This document shows positions 20,901 through 35,900 of a stretch of 64,000 nt of DNA, one piece after another; position 1 is the first letter of the stretch, and every line of letters starts with the position of its first letter. Made by a program: the position numbers and the translations under genes. The notes below the pieces were generated by a model that saw only the letters and a program-made list of their open reading frames with translations, did no database searches and was not told the DNA's origin. The stretch comes from Promerops cafer (lineage: Eukaryota > Chordata > Aves > Passeriformes > Nectariniidae): positions 926-64,925 of the forward strand of contig VZSE01008347.1 of the NCBI GenBank assembly GCA_013398275.1, read 5' to 3'.

Positions 20901-23900
20901 CTCCCAGGGAGGAGTGGCTGGATACTGCCTTCAAAGTTACACTGAAGGATAAAGGAGATTATGCTGCTACTCCTTCCCATTCGTGAAAAACAGGGAGCAA
21001 AAATGGTAATTGCCCTCTGGAGTGATGAATTCCTTATCAGACCCATCCTTTAATGCAGTGCCTTGAAGAGTCAGCTGAAGAGATGAAAAGAGATCATCTG
21101 CGTAAAGCTTTACTTCACTATCTCTCCTAATCATCAGATTACTGTTCAGATAATATTAAACAGGGTGCAGTGGGAATATATTGTGCCAAGAAAAACAAGA
21201 GCAACCCTCTGTCTTTTAACATCTGGTGCTAGTAAGATTTGCCATCGGGGTAAGTCCCAAACAAAGCTGACAACCATTAAAAAAAAAAAAGACAATAATG
21301 CTAAATCTGCTGGAGAGGAGTTCATTTTAAAACCTGCAAAGCTGGTCATAGTCAAGTGGACTGAAAGAAGAATCACATCATCCAAAAAACCCCAGGTTGG
21401 AACGCAGTTGTGGTGCTGCTCCACTGAGGGATCTGCTGCAGGAGTATGGTGCAGTACAGAGCTCTCAAGAAGAACTGACACAATTTGCTCAAACCAGGCT
21501 GAAAAGTGACACCACTGTGATGTAAAAAGAAAGGGAATCAAAGGCAGGAATTGGAGAATTCAGGCTACATTTTCTCAGGAGAGTTGAGCGGGTAAGAAAA
21601 AGCAAAGCGTAGCCCATCACCCGAGCCCCAGCAGCAGCACCCAGCTCAGCAGTGGTATTTTTGTTTCTGCCTAGGAAAGATGTGGGCTTAAACATCTCAA
21701 CTGAGAACAGCCTCAGGCCAGAAGCCTGGTCAAAAAAAGCTTTTCCACTACAAAGGAAAGGAAATGTAAAGGTTAATGCCTAGACTTTACCTTCCACCAC
21801 CTTAATCCTCCAGTGGCTGTGCCTTGTGCCTTTCGTGGAGTCCAGCAGTGCTCTGGGTGTATTCTCAGGGCCCAAAACAAATTGCAGGCCATAACACAGA
21901 GGAGAGAAGGGGGATGCTTTGGAAAGAGAGCTTAAAAGACTACTGAAAAATAATTAAAATGCAAATCCCCACCATGTGCCTGTGGCTAAAAGGAGACTGG
22001 CTCTAGGACAGGCTCCTCTCTCTTCCTGCCCATTTCTTTCCGGATCAGCAGCGCTGGCTCCAGGGACACTGTCAGCTTTTGGAGCTGCCTCAGTAACAAT
22101 GACAAGTCTAATCTCTGTATTTACTTTCTGCCTGGATAAATGCTCTACATTTATTCATTTTCACTTGCATGGCACAAACCACTAAATCCCTGGTAAGACA
22201 CCAGGCTCCTGACATCATCTTGGCTCAGCAGATTCATTCTGCCTGCCTGGTATTTCATGATCTCACTGGCGCTAATACGCCAACGATCACCCCAAGTCCC
22301 AGCCTAGACCCCAAACCCCTGCTCAACAGCTCAAGAAGGCACTCAAGAAACTGCTGTGCTGATAACAAGATCCTTTGCTCCTGCAGAGGAAATAATTAGC
22401 TCCAGCAGAAGCTCTGTGCCAGCCCCCCCATTGCTGGACTTCCTGCACCCACATGACACAGGCAGCACACGCTGTCCTTCGCTTTGTAGTTGATGGACAT
22501 CTTCCACCCAGGAGGTCCAGGGGGCTTTGTCCCTGACCTGCTGAACCCAGAGGAAAAGCCAGGCTTTTGCAAAGCAGCAGTGGAGCTCACGCAGGGCAGG
22601 AGTGAAAGGAAATGACTGTCCTCAGCCAAGTCACTCTGGGACAAGCAGAGCCCTGCGTGAGGCGCTGGCAGGGTTAGCTCAGGGCAGACTCTGCTTCCCT
22701 GCCTGCAGCCTGGACCAGCAGCTTGGGGAGATGAATTACTGCTTCTGGGGCAGGAACATTTGCACAGCTCCTGCCTCGAGGAGTTTCACACACGTTAATC
22801 CTAATTTGAAAGCAATTTAGACCTAAATATAACATAACAGTGCAGAAATTTTGGAAGTTTGAACGTAGATAAGTCAGTATTGAAAATCATTGTATGTTTC
22901 TCTTTCCCTGGTCTCATAATACACCTTCAGAACAACGTCTTGGCATGAGATATGTTGAAAACGCCAGCTTAAGGCCCAGGTACCCATGAAAATGCATTAA
23001 TCTTCATTATGTGACCCGTGAACAATCATTTAAGGATGCAGACAGGCTCTCAGCATGCTGTTAACAAAGGGAACAGTGCAGAGAAGCCTTTGGTGTGCTG
23101 GCATTAATTAGTCAGCCTGCTCTCAACTTCCAATCTTGTTGTAAAGTTGCATCTTGTAGAAAGGGAGCCAGGGAGCCCCCTCCTTCCTCCGGAGCCTGCA
23201 AGCAGCTCTGGAATTCCAGTTATGCAGTCGTGCTGGGACAAGAGCCAAGAGTGAAGCATACTTTTCAAAGGGAAAAAAAACCCACCCTGCAGTGGAGATG
23301 ATGTCCATATGGCACCCATTCCTGCTGCTCCCCAGTCTGACCCAGCCCAGCCAGCAGCTGCCCCAGGAATTGCAGCCGTGGCTTCCATGGGATCTGGGTG
23401 TTGTCCATCTCCTGGAAGCCTTGTCATCCTCTAAAATAATTACTTTTTTGGGGAGGGGACAGTCCATTCAACACAACTGTCACAAGGAAACAAGCCATCC
23501 TTTAGTGCTCCCCCCAAGAGGCAACCGTTTATCTTGGAAACAAATCAGTGCTGGTTTTAATCAGCTCCTCAGAGGTTTCCTGCAGGGTCAGCAAGGCCTC
23601 GGTTACGGCTTCACGGACACAACCTCCTTCTCCACAGCTCTGCTGTAAGTGAAGTATTTCCAAATTATTTCTGGGAAAGCTACAAAACAGGGTGCAACAG
23701 GAATCTTTGGGAAAGGATGCTCTCCTGTATCCAAACTCTGGCCACACTACCAGCTCCCACCACGGGACCAGAAGAGGGGCTCCCAGCATGACCGACCCTG
23801 ACCCATGACAGCAAACGGCCAAGACGGGGAGGAGAGTGAGCTCCCTCTCCTCTCACCAGTGCAGTGGTTTTTAAAAAGTCCTCTCTGCACTCGGGAAGTG

Positions 23901-26900
23901 CTTGCACAAAGCAAGCTTTGAGCTGGGAGCAGTCTCATCTCCTGGGAACAGCAGGAAGCAAACGTGCCTGGCCCTGAACATTTACCACACACCGTGACAC
24001 ACAGAGGTCTCCCAGAGACAGCATCTTTCAACCTTTTCAATTTGCTGCCTTTGATTTTTTGCAACAGTGAATATTTCAGAGCAGCTTTCCATCATTAGAA
24101 GCCTTGTTCCAGGATGTCCCAAAGGTCAGTGACATCCTGGCTGTTTATTTGGATTAGATGGCAGGAGATAAGCACTCTAATAAAAAACTTATTTCAGGAG
24201 TGATGCTTCTTCACACTCACTGGGCATGGCTGACCACAGCTAACAGGGAGGCAGGGATATATATGCAGAGAGTCAGTGGTTGCAAGTTACAGCAGTCTCC
24301 AGCCCAAATCCAAAGTTGAATTCAATTATATGGCTGACAGAGCATCTGCAGCATCAGCAGACACAGTCTTTACCTTTTAAGCACAGCCTTCTCAGTTACC
24401 CTGTGGACTTCTGCCAAATTAGTCTGCCATCCTGCCAGACACTCCCAGATCAGGTAGAGCATCAGACTCCTGAAGTATGAAGCTATCAGAGGAAAGGATC
24501 AATCTTTTAGATCTCCTCTGCTAGTGCTATTAAGGGAACTACGTGGGCAACGTGCCAGAACTGGATGCCCAAACTGTAACAGTACAGAATTATGTTCACA
24601 AAATACTGGGTGTTGCAAAGTCATTAGACCCTAAGAATATAATTGCACGGACAACTATTTGAAAAGACTTCCTATCTCATGACACAATGCTGGGCTTCCA
24701 GGTACTTTTGCTAATGAGGAAGGAAATGCTCCTCCAATGAATGGCTGGAAACACAAGCTGCCAACAGAACGGCTTCAAGAACTGCCACAGGAAAGGCAGC
24801 AACTCCTCAGGCTGGAATGTTTCTCAGCAAGGTCTCTGACCTGGCTGCAGAACTGACCTCCCTGGTTTTAACTGATGGTTAGCACAGTATAGGGATGGAT
24901 GGGGCTTGTTCTATCTCCTGGCTTCTGCATGAGAAAACACAAAATCCAAACTTTTCCTTGTGGAGGAGAGATTCTTGTACATCTTTGCAACAAAACAAAT
25001 GCGGGGCAGCAGGGGACGAAAACATTTGTAAGATTTACTAACCATGCTGTCATGCATCCCTCTTTGGAAAATATCAGAATTCAATTCAGTTGCACCTAGA
25101 GCATCAACTCTTTAGGTTGTGGACAAAGCCCCCAGATAAAGATGGCAGATCTGGAAAAGACAGAGTCTGGAGACCAAGACAAGACTTCTAAAAGATCAGT
25201 CACACAAAAAACATGGGGTGTGTGGCCTAGAAGTCAACATGAGACTGGTTAGAAAGACCTACAGAGACCTGCAGTGTTCCAACTGCAAGGAAAATGTATA
25301 AACCCCCAGAGGAAGTGGTTTTCACCACCCCAGAGGATCCAGTGATGCCAGCAGGCAACAGCACTATTAATACCAGCATCCAGGCCTGCCACGGGCAGTG
25401 GAAATGAACACAAACACAGAAGGAATGCTAAACAGGAAAGGCAAAACAATACCTAAGTCAGAGCAGCTGGTTAAAGGGATGCAAATCTTTTCAATCCCCC
25501 TTCCCTCTGCTCCAAATTAAGGAGCAAACACGTTATGGCTTCCCAGCCATGGCCTGACTGAGGCTCCCACCACATGAATGAAAACAGCTCAGTCTCTGCT
25601 GAGGGCCAGAGCCTGGTGTGTGCTGCAGGCTGGAAGTGAGCTACAGGAATGGGAACAAGGCAGGGAAAACATGGGAAGCACATGTTGTGCATGCCTTTAA
25701 TCACTTATCTGACCCCCCTTTTCCTGAACATACATTAGCACGCACACAAGAAAGAAAAACAGTTGCTGTGAATTTTCTGTGCACTTGCTCAATTTGCTCA
25801 AGAATGGTGAGAACAAGTGAGAACAGAAGCACTGAGCTGGAGCTCTCATAAGGAAATCACTTGCGCCTTCTGCTGGAATCTGACAGCCAATTGGTTTCTG
25901 GAAAATGTTTCTTAATTAAAAAGAAAACATAAGAAAAAACCCAACATTTTGAGAAAGGCAACTTATTTCTCCACAGTGAAGGATGCAGCCAGATTTCCAC
26001 TAATGGCATGTACATGCCTTGGAGATACAACTGTTCCTTGTTTCAGCGAGGAAAAGCTTCCACAAGACTTTGTGCAGCCCTGGGTGGAAAACGTGTGGAT
26101 GGGCAGCAGTGGAGCTCGTCACCAGGTGATCTCCTCTATCAGTGCAGAGTTCTCCAGCTGCCAGGAAGTAACGAGATTTCAAGATCTGATTATTCCTGCT
26201 GCTCGGATACCTGCCCACCCATTTCCAGGCAAACAGCACAAGGATTGATTAAACCAAGGGACAGCAGCTCTGTGCTCACAAGAAGGGAGGGAGGTGATCA
26301 GCTGGAGAGAAACTACTGCCAGCCATAACCAAGGACAATGCCTTCTTGCTGCAAACCTCCTTTCCCACTGCTTAGAACTTTCAAAAGAGGTGGGAATCCC
26401 TTGAATGATTCTTGACAGTACAATCCAGTTGTCCCCCCAGTGTGGGATTTAATGGCTCAGCTGTCCATGGGATGGGGAATTCAGCTCCTTAAAACACCAG
26501 CCCACACTACCAGCACAACCCCTGCTGGCACAGAGGCCAGACACGAGTCAGACTCGGATAAAAAACAGCTCAACTTGCCAAACCTATGAGGTCTGATCCA
26601 GTTGCTCAAGATCTGCCTCTATCCAGTAAAAGCTATTACCTCTGACACAATTTCCTGCAAAGGAGGGAAAAGCACAATTAGTGGGCTGACAGAGCAGTGG
26701 TGGCAGCTGGGCTGCAACAGCCCCTGGAGTGCTGACTGGAGGGAAAGGAGTCAGGGCTCTAGAAAAACTCATCCATTAAAAATTAAAAGATGCTCTGAAC
26801 AACTTCACCTCTTTTCTGCTGTCTGAAAACAGTCTTGTTAAGCTGTGTAAATCAGAAGTAAGGCACTAATCCTTCACCTGGAGCACAGAGCTAAGGGGAT

Positions 26901-29900
26901 AACAAGCAGAACGTGATGCAGGCTCGGCCTCCCTGCTGCTGGCATGTGAACAGATGGGGACAGGGACAGGTCCTCCCTGGCAGTGACTCCTGTGTCCTCC
27001 CTAGGCCAGTCTCCAGGGAAGGAAAAAAAGCACTTTCTGAAAACTGGCTACACTTGCAGGGCCTTGCTGACACTGGGTCAGTGGACAGCCATCGAGTTTG
27101 GCAGCTCGGACATCCTGGTATTCATCCAAGGAGGTTTTTGCTTCCTGTGCAGAATGAATAACCATTTATACAGGAGACATATAATGTTAGGAGATCTGAT
27201 AGCCACTGCTGCTATCTGGGTACACAAGAGGCCAAGTGCTCAGCTGGCAGTGTGTGAAAGGTGTGCTGTGCCAGGCACTGACTCCCTTGCTGGGGCTGCT
27301 GGCAGCTAATGCTGATTTTTGCCGTGTTTAACGCTCCCCAGCGCTCACTTGAGTGAGCACTTGAGTGGCCTTTCTCTAGGGAGAGAGGAGAAATGAAGGC
27401 AAGAGAATATGAGGAGCAGAGCAGCATCCTGAAGTGCTTCTGGTGCAGCTTGAGTGAAACCTCATGGGGCAGATTGCAGGAGGGGCTCTGGTCCTTCCAG
27501 TGCTGATGGAGGGTGTCACCCTGGGAGGGATCCAAACCTCCACAGCTGCTCCACATCCCTGTCTTATTAGGGATAGGGGAAATGGGATAAACCGTGGTTA
27601 TGGTATTACATGGGTCAGCTATGATGCATGTAAGGACATTGGTATTTTGCAGCTCAAAGAGACACTTTCATAGTGAAAATCTCATTTTTGGCTGTGAAAA
27701 AATAGACCAGATAGAGTAATGAGAAACTATGAAATTATCCTAATTTAAAGGCACTAATGGGAAAATCACCATTTTTAATTCAGCTTATTTCCTTGGTGCA
27801 TTTGACAGTGCACTGTCTCATTGTTCTCACTGTTCCTCATGCTCCAGCCATTTATTTTACCCCTCACCAAATCCTTGCAAAAATGAGTAAGGATTTTTTA
27901 ATGAAGTTTTAACATTTCTTAAAATAATATATTCACAGTAATGTAGTCCAAAGTAAGATGAGAACAGGTCAGAGCAATTTAATAGGTAGTAACCATTTAA
28001 TCCAACAAGGACGCTTTTTTAAATCAAAGTGCCCACATATTTTTAGAACATTATAGAATCATATTTATAGCCTCTCAATTAAATCAAAAATAGTCAAGTA
28101 CTTTTATCTAGTCCTACAGTTCCATGTTTTGCTTGCAAGGACCACTACCAAGTAAGAGAGATCTACAATTCAGGACTTTTACTTCAAATTTTAGAACTGC
28201 TTACCACAAATTTATGCCAACACTAACCTTGCCACCCCTTAGCTTTTCATCTGTGCAGCAAAGCTGTGATACTGCTCTCTCTCACACAAGTGGAAGCCAA
28301 AAGCTTTCATTCATGGCTTGTGAAGTAGCTCTACTTGTAAAGCACTTGAATACTTTCTTCTTCTTCGGACCAGTGATTATCACTAATTTTTAAAGAATGA
28401 GTAAGTGCTGAAATGGGAAGATAGCAGTGGCACAGTGGGAGGATACTGTTTTCAAACATTTAATATTAAACTAATTGAACACTTCTGAATATACTCAAGT
28501 CTTGTCTGATAATTTCTTCTCCAGAAGAAGCCTAATTTACTAAACATCCAGGTCACTGTCAAAAAATAGTGTATTCTCAGTTGTCATCACATGGCAATCA
28601 GAGCATAACCACATAGTTTTACATGCAAACGAGCCCCACACTGATGAGCTGGTGGAATCCCACGGTTGAGTTCAATTTCATTATATTAACACTTTGTTAT
28701 TACTACCATTTAATTTAAGCAGCTGATCAGAGATTTAAGCAGTGCTCTAATACTATTTTGATTTAAATGATTTCCAGCTCCTCCTGCCATTCTCTCTTCA
28801 GGCTGCTCACAAGTGCTGTAGGAGAGAAAACCCTGCTCATCCATCAGCAAATCATACAAGCAAATGAAGCTTGTTTGGGACCATGGAGACACGAAGGGAA
28901 GCAGACAGGCAAAAATGAGATGGAAGATCTAGTAGAGGCCGTTTCCTAGGGAAAACAAATGAAGGAGCTGCAGCCCCTGTTCCACGTCTTTGACTAAATC
29001 CATGGATTTTGGGGACAGCACCTTGTTATTTCTCCCAAGGCCAGGCTCACACAGCAGCCTTTAATTGACTCATCCACATCACTGGCATTATGCAGTGGGA
29101 CAAAAAGGCTTTGCAGCCCCAGCGTGCAGCCTGGGGCACACAGAGGTCACAGGAGTGTGCCTGGGCACACAGGCCAGCTCTGCTACCTCAGTCCCCTGCC
29201 AAAAATGACAACATGGACATGTAATATAAAGCAAGCTACACCTCCCCTGGCTTCCCCTTGGTGAGATTTACACTTGGTGAGATTTACACTCGGTGAGATT
29301 TACACACAGTTTCTCCCACCTGGCTGGTGACTACAGGAGTTCAAAAGCCCCCAAAGGAACCTCCACCTTCACCTGAGAGGGCAGGCACAGAATTTGCACC
29401 CAAGTGGTCAGCAGTAAGACAATACCCACATGTTCAGAGCAGAGAGAACTCACCGAGTGCACAGGAAAGGAGCTGTGCCGGCTGAGAAAGGAGTTAGAGA
29501 CTGACATAGTGAGCCCCTGAGTGGCACCGCAGTCCTCGGGGGTGAAGGGCACTTTAGGTTGCTGGACACAGTAGGAGACAGAAGAGAAAGAAGAGGCAGC
29601 ATAGGAGGCCTGCTGAGGAGGAGGGAGAAAGCAGGAGACACAAGACACAGAGAATCAGAGCACGGAAAAGGCGATGAATAAAGGGCAAGAAATGCTAACT
29701 GTAAAACCATGCATATAATGGCTGGCTAAACAAACAGCTATTCATACAGTTCATCAGAGCCAGACACACCAATATGCCTTTCTTGAGCTCAAGAGGCACG
29801 ACAAAAATCACAATTCAAATCTTCTTTGTTTCACAAATCCCTTAAAAAATGAACTCCTGCCTCCCCCTCCCTGCTCACCCCTGGACAGCTGCTGCTGGCA

Positions 29901-32900
29901 CACACAGGCTGTTCCTCGCTGCCCTCTTCTCCCCCTGGCCTGGGGGCACATACCCAAAGCAGGAGCTGGCTCTAAGCACACAATTCTTGCACATTACTAT
30001 TTTTGTCTGGCAACCTGCAGGTTGGGAACATGGCCTCTCCAGTGTGAGCTGTGGATCCTCACTGGTCCTGCTGTGAGACTGGGTGACAGTGGCATCCTGC
30101 CATTTCTCTGTCCAGCCCAAGATTACAATCATTTGCACAGGAGGCAGCTATTACACCATAGATGACAAATCCTGGCAAGGAATTTCTCCTGAATTCCCCT
30201 ATGGTAAGGAGACTGAGAGAGGATAAGGTATATTCAGGCTTTCTCAGACTTGTTGAATAAAACATACAATGTAAGCATACAATCTTATTTTTGATTAAGA
30301 TCTGAAGCTGACAAGAAAGGACTTCCTCATTATTATATTATAGAAGAGTCCACCCAGCAAAACTTGCTGCTGCTAGAGCAGCTGATGCCTGTTTGATTTG
30401 CCAAATCAAAAATTCCCCGGGGCAGCAGAAGCAGAGGAACAAGAGTCTGGTGGCTTTTACAGGGATTGTTGAATAAGCCATCACCTGCTTGCACCTCTTT
30501 CCCAACAGAGGGATGAAGGGTGGGAGGCTGCACTTGAAGAAACCTTTGCTTCAGGGGAACTGCAAGCAACACCTTGATGGTATCAGCCTGTAAAATGACA
30601 AGAATGGCCAGCAGGCAAAGCAGTGACATCTTGGCTGTCCAGACAATGATTAAAGGGAAACAAAGAAATGCTTTGCTTCAGCAAAAAAATTCAGGACAGG
30701 AGCAGAATTTCCCTTCTGCACAATGGCTGCAGTAAATCTGTGCTTTGCAAACTCTGATCATGACTGTGCAGCCCAAGTCACCTCTAGAAACATCACTGAA
30801 GTGCAGCTACCTCCAGGAGGGGAAGGCAGGCAAGGGACTGCAAGGTACAAGTGACAGTGCAGGGGTCACACTGATGGGGCCCACAGACTCTGGAGAGCTG
30901 CCTGATCCTCCAGAGAGGAGTCCTGTAGACTCTTTGCTATTCCTGCAAAGCAAAGGGCATGCCAGCATTTAAGGTCTTGTCCCCACAAAGAATTAATGCA
31001 TAATACTCAGTTCAGCTTAGCCAAAAATGCCACTTTATCTTTTTAGGACTCCTACTTGCATCACAGGAAGTGTAGCAATGCAAATCCCAAAATTTAGAGT
31101 TAAAAAGTAACACTCTGGGACAGTCAAACTTTAGCACATACAACATGAAGAAATATTGCAAGAGTCACCCTCACAATGGTAAGACCATGGCTCTTCCCAC
31201 ATTTCCTCCCATTTTGTTAATGCCCTGGCCAGTTTAAGTAAGCTACAGCAGAACAAAAGAATTTTTTTTTTAAACAGAACAAATAAGATAATTAATATAA
31301 ACAAAATACCTTAGGTTGGAGGTGGGGGTAAAAAAAGAGAGAGAAAAGAAATGAAAGTAAAACCCTTAAAACGAAATGGGACAAAATCCCACCCTCCACT
31401 GAGGCTAGAAACAAAACTGCTGCTGCCATCACTGAGGTCAGGACTTCATCCCCCACATGGAAAATGGCCCTTTCTGTGCTGTTGAACCCACCACCCACAC
31501 ACATGTGGATGTGCCTTTCCATGCAGCCAGCAGAACACTGAGAAACAGGTAAAATCCTGACTCACACAAGGGGACTAACGTGACTGAAACATGCATGAGG
31601 GAAGTAGTGGCTGTACCAAAGGTCTGTGCACAATAACATAAAAGCAGTTATTACTAGTGGCATCTCTGACAACAGCTTCAAAACAGCAGTGGGAACAACA
31701 GTGCAGCAATCTCTTGAAAATAGTGTTGCTCAGTGTGTCAGAATCTTCCAAGCAGTTGTCCTTACACAAGCCTGGCACAGATTCAGCCCTGCCATGTGGA
31801 AGATGAACGTTTCACTTTTAGGGCATTCAGGACTTTCAAAGCTTATAGGGAACGGTCTGAACCTGGGGTTAGAAAGCAGCAAAAATGTACATGATGCAGA
31901 ATGCCTAAAACCATGTTCACAAGCTGCCAAGGTAACACCAGTGAGACATCCTCCCACCGCCTCTGCCTGTCAGAACGAGGAGCAGGAAGAGCAGAGATGT
32001 TCCTGGGAGCCTGGTGGCCCTGCCAGGTGTCCCTGAGGTGTCACTCACCAGCTGCCGCTGCTTCGGTGGGAGAGCAGGAGGAGGTGCCAGATCTTGAGAG
32101 GGGTCTAAGCTGATAAAGGAGTCATTGATCCCATACACTTCCCTGAGGTACTTGTTCTTCTTCTGGTAGATGTGCTCGTTCTGAGGGGTCTGGTAGAACA
32201 TGGACGGCTGTGGCTCTGAGTAGTCTTCCACAAACTGCATGTAGGCCATCACTGCAAGGCAAAGAGAGGTCACGCTCACTGCCCTGCTCTGCAAACCCCA
32301 GCTGAGGGTCAGCAGGCAGCTGCTCCTTCTCAGAAGGGCACCCACAGCTGCCATCCACCTTGCAAATCCAAATATCCATCCTGCAAACACCATCCCAGGG
32401 CACAAACACAGCTGATTAAACTCTGGAACCACTGAGGTCTCCAAATGAGAAGTCTCGTTTACTGATGCTTAGCCCAAATCCTCACATAATCCATGGCAAT
32501 TCTGAGAATATTCCTCAACAGCTAATGTCCAAAGTCACCAAAAAACCAAGAATAGCATCAGTCTGCTTTTTAAGAGTGTAACAATGCAATCTTGACAATA
32601 AATCTGCAATAATTGTTGTGTCTGTGGTAAGTCTCATATCTGCAGTCAGCAAGATTTCTAGAACCAGGAGGCGTACAGTGTTTCTCCATTCTAGCAAGCT
32701 GATAAAACTGTTATCAGAGAACACCTACCTGTGAGACTGGGTGTGCCTCTCCCTCAGCTCTTTAAATGCCACTGCCAATGCTGGTACAAAATACTTCTAA
32801 AAGTGCCACTGACCATGTGTTCCTACCTCCTTAGCACAAATGCAACACTCATCCCATCCCTTTTTAAAGCAACTTACCATCTCCAATTTTCAAATTCAAC

Positions 32901-35900
32901 TGATTCACGAGCTTTTGTGAGATGTGGCTCAACAGAAATGTTAAATGGGATCAGATCTTATCTAGAGGACCTTTCCATCTGTACAATATTCCTTCCAAAA
33001 TCTACGAATAAACCCACACAGGTCAGCCCAGGCAGCTCTGACAGAGGATTAATTACTGCTGCAATATTTTAGTGTTGGAGGGGGAGGATGACATCCAGTG
33101 CCATAGAAAGACTACTACAAAACCACCCCCATTATTAAGGATCAGAAGTGTACTGAATAATGTAAACCAAAGAAAGAACCCCCTTCTGTACACCTGAGAG
33201 CAGGAGAAACAGATGTATTTAAGTGTCATGGGAAGGACTAACCAAGGCCTTCTTGAAAACATGCTGTCATGCACAAGGCACTGTGATCATACCTCCCTTC
33301 CTCCTGATAAACAAGCAGTTGTCACTTTTTGTAAATCTGGTCATTTGGTGGCAATTATTCATCTTCTGCTGGCATTTCAGTTGTAGAGCTGAAAGGAGTG
33401 GATGACTTCAGTGAAAGCTATAAATACAACGAGCACAGTGCAGGATTTGCACATCACGAAGCTGGTTCCCACACTGGCTGCAAGGCACAGTCCTCTGTTC
33501 ACCTGCCAAGGCAGACCCCTGGGCCAGCCTTTAAACAGGATGCAGCCCTGCAAATGTGCCAGCAGGAAGGAGTTGCTCTGGACCTGTCTTGAGCACCTTT
33601 TTTCAGATTTCCTCTAATATTTTAAACTCCATTTAGAAACGGAGCTAACACAGCTGCCCTTCCCCAAAAGAATTATAACCCTCTTCCAAAAAATAGAATA
33701 AAGAAAAAAAGAAATAATGAAAAAAACCAGGTCGAGGCAATGGCAGCAGAGGAAATGGAGCTGATGGATTTCAATCCTGACCGGTAACACCTGCTGGCCC
33801 CATCCTGTGACCCCACAGCCCTGCCAGTGGACAACCTGTTCATGTCCTGCAGTACAGCCAGTCCTGCACAGCTCTGCCAAAGCTGCTGGAATTCTGACCT
33901 CCAGCTCTCCCTGCCACCTGAGCCTTGCCCCTCTTCCTCCCTCAGACTGCCTGCTCCTTCCCAGCACCACCTCACCAAGAAAAGAAGCATGTTCTGGAAA
34001 TACTGTCTTATTTGGAATCATGGCAAAGGTGCAGGAAATACAGAATTACTAAAATAGTCTTTTCAAGTATCAGTGATTCAGTTGGCTAAGGTGCTCCTGT
34101 GCCCTGGAAAATGCTCTGGTATCATACAACAACTTCAGGGGACAAGATCTAAAGAAGGCTTATGAAAGGTATTTCTCTAGCAGCAAAACTGAACTAAGGA
34201 TCAGGAGTGCCTGCAGAAGTGCAGAGGACAAGAGCTTGAGGGAAAGACCACATTTGGAGAGCTCATCAACTGAGCAGGACAAAAGCCAAGAAGGCAGGCC
34301 TGGCAGTGCTGGCAGAATGCAGCAGACACTGCTGAATCCAGACCAACCCTTGATGTTGAGTCACCTACAAAAGCAGTGCCTCACTGAACACCCAGATCTG
34401 CAGACACCACTGGGGATCCATGGCTGTGAGCTCCTGGAACGGCACCAAACACTGGAACGACACCAAGTGTTGGTGAAAAGGGCATTGCATTAGACACTTG
34501 TGTAAAATTAAATCACTGCAACTCAGGGCAGTGAGCCTGAATGCTGTCGGGAGCCTTAACTCAATCTGCAAGGGAATAATGAAGAGCTCTTTTATCTCAG
34601 CTCTTTATGGGGCTAATGCATCCCATCGTCATGGCAGCTCCCCTGCCTGGCTTGTTACAACTAGTCCTGGGCAGGTGAGCGTGTCTCTGCCTCTACTTTG
34701 TCATCTTTGTTTTTAGGCAAAGGGAAAAACAGTGGGGTGGTGAAATACAGACCTGGCACTGCAGAGTGCAAATCAAAACAGGCATCATTAAAATCCTGCC
34801 AATCTTGAACAGGAGAGTAAGAGAGCAAGAGCACTCCCATGTGAGTCCTGTTTGCAAAGGGTCTTCTCTCCCCCTCTCCACTGTGGTTTTTAACAAGGCA
34901 GAAATTTAAAAGCAGATGGGAAATTACATCAGCAGCTCAGCTCAGGCTGCACGCCCTGCAGCAACTGTGCAGGGGGAGGGATGGGGGCTGCAACTCCCCA
35001 GTGAGCAGCTGGGGTGGAGTGACAGTCTCAAGGCAGCACCTCAGGAGAGAAGGGAGGCGTGAGAGAGAAACCGCTCCCACCACATGCCCAGTTTATGTCA
35101 GTTCTTAACCCAGAGAGAAAATATGTGATATTTAAAAAACCATGAAATCTCAGACTGAGGCTAGGAACACCTTCCCAGCAATCTGTTTGCAGTGCCTCGA
35201 CTGTCATTTCTGAAGGAGCTAAAGCTGCTCAGGGATTTCCAGCACACCAGTTCTGCCCATATGGTAGAAGTCACAGGTACTGCTTTCCCAGGAGCCAGCT
35301 CTCCTGTGGAAGCAAGACAGGCTGCAGGAGAGGACCAGTGGTTGCTGGAGTCTAAAGGGGTTCTTAGGAGATGATCAGCACTAAGGCACACCTGCAATAA
35401 AGTGAGGCACACCAGCAGCCCCCTGGAGGGCTCACTGACAGCCCAGCCTGACCCTGGAGCTGTTGGCAGCTGGGCCCTGCACAGGCACAACAGATTTGTG
35501 TGCACGGGCAAGAGCCAAAATTATGGACATTCTTAAGCTGTACCACACAGCAACTCACTGGAGAAGTCAAGGTCAATGAGCCAGTCGTTGCTGTCACCTC
35601 TGGGAGGAGAGCTGCTCTTCACAGAGCTCGCATTATCCGCTGGCTAAGCCCAGCCTGCCCTCAGCGTGGTTCCTGCAGTTAAATACCAGCTGCTCACTGG
35701 GCACCAGGCTGCGTTTTGTTCCCACTGACAGGGAGGGAAACATGAATAAGTGCCTCACCAGTAGTTTCCAAGCTGTTTGGGGAAAGGATCTTGTTATTTC
35801 TGACTCTGGGCTCTTAATGGCAGAAGCTGTTCCGTGTCTGTGTCTTGTTCGGCAGGAGCACGATGCTGGTGCTCAAGCAGAAGTCTGGAGTAATTTGCCC

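Noticed and set aside
34060..34130. tRNA-like head 'agttggctaaggtgctcctg'
   Set aside because: Too short and without a matching B box at the right distance.
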